A stretch of 64,000 nucleotides of DNA from Linum tenue (taxonomy: Eukaryota > Streptophyta > Magnoliopsida > Malpighiales > Linaceae), in the NCBI GenBank assembly GCA_946122785.1, contig CAMGYJ010000002.1:10290339-10354338 (forward strand), read 5' to 3'. Positions 44,581 through 53,666 of the stretch are shown here, piece after piece (the first letter of the stretch is position 1; each line of letters opens with the position of its first letter). The notes below the pieces were generated by a model that was given only the letters and a program-made list of their open reading frames with translations, searched no databases and was not told the DNA's origin. The translations under genes and the position numbers were made by a program.

Positions 44581-47500
44581 CTATTGGGTCGGGTTACCAT
44601 CACTTGTAGTCCGTGGTTCGGTAGGCATAAGTCCCATACCCTTGGCGGTATTCTGGACTTTCTCTCTAGGTAATCCTTTCGTCAAAGGATCAGCTAGATT
44701 CTGTTCGGATCTTATATGATCCACCCTCACTGCTCCTATCGTTAGGAGTTCTCTAACAGTACTGTGCTTACGACGAATCTGTCGTTTCTTTCCGTTATAG
44801 AACCGGTTCTCGACTTTAGCGATAGCTGCGGTACTATCACAATGTATCAATACCGGAGGGACCGGGCTTTCCCATAGGGGAATCTCTGACAACAATCCTC
44901 TCAACCAACTTGCTTCTTCACTAGCCGTTGCTAGTGCTATCATCTCTGATTCCATAGTTGATTGAGCTAGGATTGTTTGTTTCTTTGACTTCCAAGACAC
45001 AGCTCCACCAGCGATGTTAAAAACATATCCGCTGGTTGCCTTGGAGTCATCTGATAGGGTATTCCAATCCGCATCACTATACCCTTCTAGTACAGCCGGA
45101 AACCTTTGATAGTGTATACCAAGGTTTGCTGTTCTCTTGAGGTATCTCATGACCCTCTCTATAGCATTCCAATGCTCTCTACTAGGACAGCTGTTAAACC
45201 TGCCAAGCAATCCCACGACATATGCAATGTCTGGTCGAGTGTAATCCGCAGCATAACGGAGACTGCCAATGATGCTAGCATATTCTGTTTGTCTTACACT
45301 GTCTCCGGTGTTCTTGAATAGCTTTACACTAGCATCATACGGAGTACACGCAGGTTTACAGTCGAAATAGTTATACTTCTTCAAGATCTTCTCTATGTAA
45401 CTAGATTGATCTAGAGAATAACCATTTGCTGTTCTAGTTATCTGGATTCCAAGCATAAACTTTGCTTCTCCCAGATCTTTCACCTCAAAGCTCTCTTTTA
45501 ACATGGCTTTCGCTTCATTGACCACGTGAATATTTGTGCCAAATATCAACATGTCATCTACATACAAACATATGATAGTGCAAGTGTTATTCTCTGACTT
45601 GCAGTAAATACACTTGTCACTTTCATTTACCTTAAAGCCATGTGAGAGAACGAGAGTGTCAAACTTCTCATGCCACTGTTTTGGAGCCTGTTTCAAACCA
45701 TATAATGATTTGTCCAACTTACAGACTTTCGAGGCATGTTCAGGGATAACAAACCCTTCTGGTTGTTCCATATAGATTTCTTCATCTAGATCACCGTTCA
45801 AAAAAGCAGTCTTAACGTCCATTTGGTGTACCACGAGATTGTTCAAGGCAGCAAGAGCAATCATGACACGAATGGATGTTATTCTAGATACTGGTGAATA
45901 GGTGTCGAAGAAATCTATATTCTCTCTCTGCCTGTAGCCCTTGACTACTAGGCGAGCTCGGAACCTTTCGATTGCACCATCAGGTTTCCGTTTCGTTTTT
46001 AGAACCCATTTATTACCTAAGACTTTGCAGCCAGGAGGTAAGTCTGTTAGATGCCAAGTCTTATTAGCCTCTAACGATTCCATTTCATCTATAACGGCCT
46101 CATTCCAAAAGTCTGCATCTATGGAAGTTAGTGCTTCCTGCAAACTTTTTGGATCCTCTAGGGTGTATACTGTAGTAAAGTCATCACCAAAATCTTTAGA
46201 GATTCTAGCTCTTTTACTTCTTCTGAGTTCATCCTCAGATCCAACACCCCCACTTGTTCCGTTATCTCTAATAGCGGGTAGTACATTACCCCCACTATTT
46301 CTCGTTTTAAATGGAAATCGTGTCTCAAAGAAATCAGCATCAATGGATTCTATTACTGTACGAGCATTCAAATCATAGAATCTATATGCCTTACTATTGG
46401 CCGCATAGCCAACGAAGACACATTCATATGCTCGACTAGCCAACTTAACCCTCTTAGGATCAGGAATTCTTACGTAGGCCAAACAGCCCCACGTTCTTAA
46501 ATAGGACAGATTAGGTGGCTTATTCTTCAAGATCTCATAGGGTGATTCTTTTCTATTTGTTTTTGGAAGACGATTTAGCACATAGCAAACCGTCAACAAA
46601 ATATCACCCCACCAAGAAGAAGCAGCTCCAGAATTGAGCATAATAGCCACTACTAATTCTGTAAATGTCCTATTTTTCCGCTCAGCTTTACCATTCATCT
46701 CTGGTGAATATGGTGCCGTGGTTTCATGAATGATACCATGTGAGCTATAGAATTCCTTGAAGGGATTAGAGTCATACTCTGATCCTCTATCGCTCCTAAG
46801 TCTTTTTATCTTTCGATTGCACTGATTTTCGAATTCAACCACAAATACCTTGAACATGTCAAGGGCTTCACTTTTGTTTTTCATCAAATAAACAAAGCAA
46901 TAATCAGAGCAATCATCTATGAAAGTGATAAAGTATCTCTTGCCAGACCTAGTTAACGTCCCATCTAGTTCACAAATATCAGAATGAATCAGATCTAAGG
47001 GTTCTGATTCTCTACTCACAGATTTATGGGGCGTTTTCGTTATTTTAGCTTGGCTACAGAAATCACATTTATCAAATTCATTCATTGAGAGTTTAGGGAT
47101 ATGCCCTAGCTTGCTTAAATTCTTCACAATTCGTGTGTTCACATGACAAAGACGAGCATGCCAAACATTCAAATCACACACCATGTAAACTGAAGAATTC
47201 ATCTTATTAATTTCGACATTCAACTTGAACATCCCATTACATGCATATCCCTTTCCCACAAAACTCCCATTCTTAGTAAGGGTATATAAGTCTGCCCCAA
47301 TAGATTGATTAAACCCAGCCTTATTAAGAAGATATCCCGAAACAAGATTCTTCCTTATCTCTGGAGTGTGCAACACATCCTTAAGCACCATCTTCTTCCC
47401 AGAGGTGAAGTTCAGCTCCACTTCACCAGAACCAGCAACCATAGTGGTGTGAGTAGTCCCCAACAACACTTTCTTGTCAGCAGGTGCTTCTTCGTATGTT

Positions 47501-48507
47501 TTAAACATAGCACGATTGTTGCATACATGCTTCGATGCACCTGTATCCAGCCACCATCCTTCTGAGTCACCGGTGAGGTTAACTTCAGCAATCATATCTG
47601 TGATCATGGCTACCAAATCCTCTTCTGTCAAGTTAACCCTGGCCGCAGCGGCGGGGTTATGCTTGTTCCTGCACTTTTTTGCCATATGACCCGGTTTTCC
47701 GCAGTTAAAGCAGATAAACGGTGGGTCATTCTTAGAGGTTTGGGCCATGACCCTTTGGTTACCTCGAGAGGCACCATTCTGGTGGGGGCGGACCTGCTGG
47801 TTCTTACCCTTAAACCCTTTCTGGTTAGGTTTAAGAGCTCTAGGGGTGGGTCGTTTAGCAGTGACGACCATCACCTCTTCTTTCATATCCTGCTTGCGGG
47901 ACTCTTCCTCAATCCTTAGGCGAGTAATCAAACTTTCCAGTGAAAATTCTTTGGTTTTATGTCTAAGCATATTCTTAAAATCTTTCCACGAAGGGGGCAG
48001 CTTATCAATAATGCAAGCAACTTGAAATTGATCGTCCAGAGGCATACCTTCAGAGACGATCTCGTGAGCTATTTTCTGAAGTTCGTGGGACTGAACTTCG
48101 ACAGACTTGTCATCCACCATCTGATAGCGCAGGTAGCGGCTGACAGCATACTTCTTAGCTCCAGCCTCCTCCGTGTCGTACTTCTTTTGGAGCGCATCCC
48201 AGACCATCATTGCGGTGTTCTTGCTGTCCGCATAGTAGTCGTAGAGGTCGTCTGCCAGGCCGTTGAGGATGTAGCCCTTGCATAGGAAGTCATGCTCCCT
48301 TTCCTTAGCAGCAGCAGTCCTCTCCTCATCGGTCGCTTCTTCCGGCAGCTCGACGGGCATGCTAGTGAGGCAATGTGCCAACTTCTTGGTCGTCAGGTAA
48401 AACTCCATCTTTTGTTTCCAGCGACGAAAGTTGACTCCAACGAAGCGAAACGGTCGATTGATATCGACAGCACCAGATCCGGCCATGTTGTTCTGTTCAG
48501 TCGACAT
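44581..48507 (-). CDS. E3 gag-pol polyprotein (1308 aa), Ty1/copia
   Basis: An uninterrupted frame from ATG 48507 (MSTEQNNMAGSGAVDINR). Gag with a UBN2-type core (about 20-200), a CCHC knuckle CFNCGKPGHMAKKC near 270, protease WWLDTGASKHVC near 318, pre-integrase VWHARLCHVNTRI, integrase (HSDICE near 507, RSDRGSEY, SPEMNGKAERKNR), reverse transcriptase (FLNGDLDEEIYMEQPEGF, LYVDDMLIFGTN near 984) and RNase H (YSDADWNTLSDDSKATSG near 1144). The frame ends about 490 bp before the 3' LTR; that untranslated stretch has no gene. All catalytic motifs are present, so the element may be competent if its unusual primer site works. E6 is an old relative. Confidence 0.95.
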   Translation of the reverse strand: MSTEQNNMAGSGAVDINRPFRFVGVNFRRWKQKMEFYLTTKKLAHCLTSMPVELPEEATDEERTAAAKEREHDFLCKGYILNGLADDLYDYYADSKNTAMMVWDALQKKYDTEEAGAKKYAVSRYLRYQMVDDKSVEVQSHELQKIAHEIVSEGMPLDDQFQVACIIDKLPPSWKDFKNMLRHKTKEFSLESLITRLRIEEESRKQDMKEEVMVVTAKRPTPRALKPNQKGFKGKNQQVRPHQNGASRGNQRVMAQTSKNDPPFICFNCGKPGHMAKKCRNKHNPAAAARVNLTEEDLVAMITDMIAEVNLTGDSEGWWLDTGASKHVCNNRAMFKTYEEAPADKKVLLGTTHTTMVAGSGEVELNFTSGKKMVLKDVLHTPEIRKNLVSGYLLNKAGFNQSIGADLYTLTKNGSFVGKGYACNGMFKLNVEINKMNSSVYMVCDLNVWHARLCHVNTRIVKNLSKLGHIPKLSMNEFDKCDFCSQAKITKTPHKSVSRESEPLDLIHSDICELDGTLTRSGKRYFITFIDDCSDYCFVYLMKNKSEALDMFKVFVVEFENQCNRKIKRLRSDRGSEYDSNPFKEFYSSHGIIHETTAPYSPEMNGKAERKNRTFTELVVAIMLNSGAASSWWGDILLTVCYVLNRLPKTNRKESPYEILKNKPPNLSYLRTWGCLAYVRIPDPKRVKLASRAYECVFVGYAANSKAYRFYDLNARTVIESIDADFFETRFPFKTRNSGGNVLPAIRDNGTSGGVGSEDELRRSKRARISKDFGDDFTTVYTLEDPKSLQEALTSIDADFWNEAVIDEMESLEANKTWHLTDLPPGCKVLGNKWVLKTKRKPDGAIERFRARLVVKGYRQRENIDFFDTYSPVSRITSIRVMIALAALNNLVVHQMDVKTAFLNGDLDEEIYMEQPEGFVIPEHASKVCKLDKSLYGLKQAPKQWHEKFDTLVLSHGFKVNESDKCIYCKSENNTCTIICLYVDDMLIFGTNIHVVNEAKAMLKESFEVKDLGEAKFMLGIQITRTANGYSLDQSSYIEKILKKYNYFDCKPACTPYDASVKLFKNTGDSVRQTEYASIIGSLRYAADYTRPDIAYVVGLLGRFNSCPSREHWNAIERVMRYLKRTANLGIHYQRFPAVLEGYSDADWNTLSDDSKATSGYVFNIAGGAVSWKSKKQTILAQSTMESEMIALATASEEASWLRGLLSEIPLWESPVPPVLIHCDSTAAIAKVENRFYNGKKRQIRRKHSTVRELLTIGAVRVDHIRSEQNLADPLTKGLPREKVQNTAKGMGLMPTEPRTTSDGNPTQ

Positions 48508-48531
48508 AGCAGCAGCCGAACGTCTTAAAAT

Positions 48532-49211
48532 TGTTAGAAACGGAACAACAACAAGATGAGGATACCGAATCTGGAGCTGAGTCGCGGACTAGGTCGCTTT
48601 CTTTAAGACGTTCGCGGCACTGCCCTCGATGCGCACGGCAGACTATCAACCGGTCGTCTCCAGGATAAAACAGCTCCTCTGTGTACTCGCGGTTTTGTGC
48701 GAAAACCGGAGCTCTCTGAACACTCTCTCTATTGTGTTTATGCTCGTTGTTGTGTGTTTAGAGGGGCTGGGGAGGCGGCTATTTATAGGAGCCGAACCCC
48801 TAGGAATATACCCTCTTGCTTGGGGAATAAGTCGGATTAATTAAGAACCGTCGGTTAGGATAAATCCTGCGGAGATTATCCTTCGAATATTCCTCAGAGT
48901 AACCGATTAATAATTAATTATTAAATAATTAATTTCGTTCGGAATTTCTCCAAAAATATGTATATAGTCTCAAGTGATCCATCCATCCAACCAACCAACC
49001 GACCGGCCGGTCGGCCGGTCGGACGGCGCGCGCGTGTGTGGTGGTCCGTTAGGTCCTCCCTCTCCCACAAAAGTGGGTCACCCCAAGGGGCATGCCCTTA
49101 GGAGAGAGGCTCCTATCTTTATAATCACTTCACCAAGTAAAACTACCAATGTGGTAGTTTTTCCACTTGAGACTCTATAGCTTTCAAAGCTATTCATACA
49201 CATTTCCAACA
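48532..49211 (-). repeat. E3 5' LTR
   Basis: 680 bp, the shorter of the pair. It lacks about 30 bp near 48842 and about 30 bp near 48890 relative to the other LTR, and has fewer tetranucleotide units near 48980-49025. Confidence 0.95.
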
Positions 49212-49670
49212 AACGTCACCCGGTTCGCCCAGCTGGAGGTGGCCGAGTTCGTCATCTCCAGGAAGATCTACAACGTCGATTTCCAGCTGACGGAGGGCAG
49301 GATTTACAACCACAACGTCGTCGTCAAAGGTACGTACGTTAATCCTCCTCATGAATTAATAAGTCACATATATATATAATATACCCCCAAGCTAATTAAT
49401 TAATTTAGGAAAAGGTTTTTGTCCATCCACAACGCATAATTTATTCACCTAAATTTGTACTTATTGAGATATTATTGAGATTTATTCAAGTAATAGTGGT
49501 GTTATTCACTCAAGCAGCAATGATTATTATTCACACAATTTGGTTGTCATTGTGGAGATTATGATTAATTATTAATTCAAACTTATTTTTTATATAAAAA
49601 TTGAAAATACGGTCAAAAGAAATTATTAGGAGAAAAAGAAGGGATTTTATATGCATAAAAAATCATAGTG

Positions 49671-50093
49671 CTGGGAATCGGTGCGGTTGCAGTTCACCGC
49701 AACGAAATTTGCAGTTAACCGCAACCGAAATGTAGCCATTTATACCAACCGCGACCGCACCGCAAACGGTTTGCAGTTAGCCACTAACCGTAAAGTGCGG
49801 TTAATGGTTAACCGCGATTAACCATGTTACTGACCATTCTTATGGTTTAAGGACATTTTGGTATATGGTTGTGTCACGGTTAACTGCACTAACTGTGGTT
49901 AACCGTAGGTAACCGCGTTAGTAATCGGTTAAAATGCAGTTACATGTTGTTCGGTTGTGGTTAACCCTCAAACCGGCAAAACATACAATATTGCTAACCG
50001 CGACAAAATATCCTATTTTTTCGGTTTGGGGTTAACTACTAACCGCGCTGTTTTGGTGCGGTTAGCGGTTTAACCGCAACCGAATTCCCACCC
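49671..50093. mobile_element. hAT-like MITE in the last intron of gene B
   Basis: The ends CTGGGAATCGGTGCGGTTGC and, reversed, GTGGGAATTCGGTTGCGG enclose about 400 bp dominated by GGTTAACCGC/GCGGTTAACC subterminal repeats, a plant hAT signature. AAAAATCAT occurs just outside both ends but not directly at the right edge, so the target duplication is unsure. Confidence 0.65.
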
Positions 50094-50550
50094 AAAAAAA
50101 AAATCATCAAACGGCGTGAATGAATGCAAAAATGGGTGAATTGTCAAGAACTAGTTGATCTCAAAATCTCGAGCCATTAGAAGAGTTTCCATTATAGATT
50201 ATATATCATTTGCTAAATCAGGTTCTCAAACAAAAATCATTAACATAGACTTGAAGTTTGCGCGAGTCCAGATTTCAAGTGCTTGGTAAAATATGGGGTC
50301 ATTGAGATTCGAACCGAAACCTTTTTGTTAACCGAAGTTCAATTACAAGACACATGGACTTTACTTGAATAATCGTATGCTGCTGCTACAGGGAAAGGAG
50401 TGGCGGTGAACAGAACAGAGAAACCGAACACGGCCAGCGTGAGGCTGTCGTACACAGACGCAAAGAGCAGCACCTGGCGGGCGGGACTGTCGCTCAAGGT
50501 TGGAGTCTAAAGCACGCTCGCCGTCGGCCTCGAGATCCCGAAGATCTTCA

Positions 50551-50861
50551 AGTGTACATGTATTGGTGATTTTATGGATTCAAACTACATCTAATTTTTG
50601 GACCATAATGAAAATTAGGAAACTTTAAGGTACTTAAATGTTGAGTATAAAAATTATCAAAACATAAAATCTGAAGAATATTCCCATCATCAAAATCCTA
50701 TGGGCTGTTAGAATTTTAGGTAGTTAGTAATTAGTTTGTGGTTAATCTACAAGAATGTTTCCCTTGCATGTTCGTGGATGGCAGCGTCTAGAGTGTAATC
50801 ACACAAGGTAGTCGAACTTCGAACTAAAACAAGACGTACGGCAAAATCAGAGCATGATGAG
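50551..50861. other. Sequence after gene B, no gene seen
   Basis: AT-rich, with no continuation of the aerolysin-like module recognised. Confidence 0.45.
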
Positions 50862-51540
50862 TAGGGCTGCAAATGAGTCGAGCTGCTCGTGAACGGCTCG
50901 GGGTTTCGACTCGGTAAAAGCTCGTTCAAAACTCGGGGCGGTTATTAATGAGCCGAGCATGAGGTAAGCTTTGTTCAGCTCGTAAAGCTCGCGAGCTAGC
51001 TCGACTAGATAGCTTGTTGAGCTAAACTCGTGAGCTGGCTCGTTTAGAGCTCATGAGATGTCTCAACATGTGGTTAGAGAGCCAGCTCGATTACCGACTT
51101 ATGGACGAATCGATCTATATCTTATGATTTTAATTCATATGATTGTTAAATTATATATCTCGCCATATATAAAGTTTAACAAGTTGAGTACGTGAGCAAA
51201 TATATCTTATTTTTTTATTTTAACAAAAAATTATGTATCATATATTGCTTCGATACTATGAAATAACATAATTTGTACTAGTTAAAATTTATTAACTAAA
51301 TAATATGATAGTAACAAAGTATAATATGAGATTAGCTAACAAAATAAATCATATGTATCATGACATACAAAATGAAGTACTAAATAAAAGTCAAGATTTT
51401 AGTAAATCGACTGACTCGACTCGTTAAAAAACGAGTCAATATTTTAGTAAACCGGCTAGCTCAACTCGGCTCGACTCATTAAAAATGACTCGAACTCGAG
51501 CCGAATTCAACCTAGGATAAAACTCGACTCATTTGCCCTG
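50862..51540. mobile_element. hAT-like non-autonomous element, about 680 bp
   Basis: The left end TAGGGCTGCAAATGAGTCGAG and the right end, reversed, CAGGGCAAATGAGTCGAG carry GAGCTCG/CGAGCT and ACTCGACTC subterminal motifs typical of plant hAT elements. No matching target duplication was seen, so the copy is old or one end has changed. Confidence 0.6.
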
Positions 51541-52626
51541 AGTCTCTTTTGTCACCACTGAACGACCAACAAATAATACTCGAACCCGTCATCCCTTAGT
51601 TTCCTTTAGCCTGATTTTACTTTTCATGCCTGTGTAACATCCGAGCCCATGTTTTGAGTCCAAAAAGCCCATATGTTCAATTCTCTCTCTGTTCTGCCTA
51701 GTCCATTCATTGTCCACTTCGCGAGTCTTACACTCTGTTTGGGAGGAAGGGTAAATGAGAGGGATGCAAATGTGAAGGGTAAACAATGTTTTCAACACTC
51801 CCGATGGTACAAGAGTCAACATCACTTCGGTTATCGTAAATACATGTCTATGACGGCAGCTTTCGTGTCCAAGCATGGCATCTGGTCGGCGACCAGAACA
51901 GGAGCTCGTCCATGGTGGTCGCCGGTGACAAGTCGAAGGCTTGGTTAGACTTTGGAGTCACCGGCGGTGGCTCGGCGGTGTATTGGTTCAGGGAAGTTAA
52001 ACGATTTGCGTTACCGCTGTTTTTTATTATTTTAGCATTTTCTTAGCTTTTTGGTAATAGTATTTACTTTTTTTTTCATTTAGTATTTTCTTAGTCTAGG
52101 GAAGTTGAAAGGTTTTTTTGGTGTCTTAATTTAGTATTTAATTAGATTTGATGGTTTAGTTTCTAGGAAGTTATTAGGTTATCAGTATATTTGTTAAATT
52201 TTTCAATCCTTTTAATGACCTTTAATTATACGAAAAATCCGCCTTTTGCTAGTTCAAAAGTTTCCGCTCATTTTCCTAAAATTGATTATGTTGGTTCCTT
52301 CATTTTCGTTCGTTTAATTTTATTGCTTTTCTTTAACTATACTTAAAAAAATATTAGTTTGACATAGTTCTCAATTCGGAGTATCCGACTAAGCCTTGCT
52401 GGCTTGTTTAAGTCCATTTGGTGGAGCTTAGTTGTCCTACGGTGGGGACTCTTGTGTGTTTGTTTTTTTTTTTTTTTTTGTAGGGGTACGCAAAAGAGCT
52501 CCCGATATCGGAGAGACTTCCTCAGACAGGTGACTTGGCTCATGATCTGGATGGATCTATCTTGCAGGATGCTCAGAGCTTGGCTTTTCTCTTTAGTTGG
52601 GTTTCTTACTGTTTTGTTCTCTGTCG
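51541..52626. other. Intergenic sequence, no gene seen
   Basis: A short GC-rich stretch (51840-51990) and T-rich sequence to 52626, including a poly-T at 52460-52480. The border with the E4 fragment is sharp at about 52627. Confidence 0.45.
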
Positions 52627-52969
52627 ACTTGGTCAGATAAAATAATTTGTTGTTGCCGGTCTTTGATGCATAGAGTGCCTCCAGCTTGTTCCACAGAATT
52701 CTGGCATGAGTTTCTCCGCTAATGTGGTTGTATACATTATCGTCGACGAACTGTCGAATGTAGCCACATACTTGCTCATGCCTCATGCTTGAACTCCCAT
52801 TCCTCTTAAGTTTTGCCATCAGGTTTAGTTGGGCTAAACACCGGCAAATGCAACTCCGTCACGAGTAGGAGATCCTTCATCTTGTTTCTCCATATGTGAT
52901 AGTTGGAGTCATTCAGACTTATCATCTTGCTTGTTTTTGCCTCCATTTGAACGTGGCTCTGATACCACT
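52627..52969 (-). mobile_element. Partial second E4 unit: 5' gag region
   Basis: It matches 57324-57655, including the primer site and the ATG (52946). It also has the same premature TAA after PDGKT (52806-52808), and differs by a 6-bp duplication near 52785 and a few substitutions. It is joined directly to the E4 3' LTR, so it continues the element past its LTR. Confidence 0.9.
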
Positions 52970-53633
52970 TGTTGGGCGCAGCGGGTGAGAATAGCGGGTA
53001 AATATATTGCACTAAGAAATCACACGCTTGTAAAAAGTTCACAGGTAAGTTGGACCTGGTGGCAGAGCCTCCAGAATTACGGTAACCAACTTACTTAGAT
53101 CAATTTACTTCGGTAATTTAATAATGCAATATACTACGACTATTCTCAAAATAACAACAAGCATAGATAATAATAAATGACACCGAGGATTTACGTGGTA
53201 TACCCTGATTTTGGGCCAGTCCACGGGAACAACAGTTCCGGAGTATTTCTTTACTATAACAATGGTAGGTTACAGAGATTTTCTCGATACAAGAAATAGA
53301 ACACACGGTGTTTCCCAAACAACCTCACTATTTCACTCACAAGGAAATCTCCTATCTACCCGTAGTAGTGAAAACGTTTCACTACCAAAACCCACAAAAG
53401 AAATACGAACAGAAGCAGAGCAAAGGAAATGGAGAAGGATGGAATTGTAAGGGATGATTGAAATGAGGCAAATGCCTCTGCATTTTATAGCCAGGGAAGA
53501 GGGGAAGGGAATTGAATTCCCATCGGCTAACTCACCTCCCCAACTGCATTTTTGGGTGCTTTAATATTTGTTGATTTTTTTTATAATTACCAAATTGCTG
53601 GCTCTTGCTCCACCACATGTAGCAGGGCCAACA
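52970..53633 (-). repeat. E4 middle LTR
   Basis: 664 bp. It serves as the 3' LTR of the complete unit and the 5' LTR of the partial one. Confidence 0.95.
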
Positions 53634-53666
53634 ATTCTCCCCCGCCTGACTATATGGGCGACTTCA

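Larger units (their letters stand above)
43340..49211 (-). mobile_element. Ty1/copia retrotransposon E3 (5.9 kb), coding region intact
   Basis: LTRs at 43340-44089 (750 bp) and 48532-49211 (680 bp), TG...CA ends, with a perfect AACGT target duplication (43335-43339, 49212-49216) in exon 3 of lectin gene B. The polypurine tract CAAGTGGGGGAT is present. No initiator methionine primer site follows the 5' LTR; the sequence there is ATTTTAAGACGTTCGGC. The LTRs differ mainly by two deletions of about 30 bp each and by tetranucleotide copy number in the 5' LTR, with few substitutions. Confidence 0.95.
32085..50550 (+). pseudogene. Lectin gene B: second agglutinin-aerolysin-like gene, split by two copia elements
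   Basis: Exon pieces: 32085-32299 and 40931-40947 (exon 1, split by E2), 41067-41403 (exon 2), 42966-43339 and 49217-49329 (exon 3, split by E3), and 50392 to about 50550 (exon 4). Splice sites fit: AACAACAG|GTATCT, GACAG|GTAC, CAAAG|GTGAGT, TGCAG|GCGAG, CAAAG|GTACGT, TACAG|GGAAAG. Recognisable parts: LRYVHQGGDKHQCMESSGK and HIRC (agglutinin 1), FHVTNWESLVFLPKYITF, GRYLSAYEGKYGHRLGF and GTVRIKSMDTGLFWQ (agglutinin 2), EVAEFVISRKIYNVDFQL and TASVRLSYTDAKSSTW (aerolysin-like). Besides the insertions there are an 8-bp insertion near 32145, frame breaks near 41180 and near 43135-43160, and TAA in exon 4 at 50507-50509, where the frame would otherwise continue STLAVGLEIPK. The 3' part is missing. 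Confidence 0.85.
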
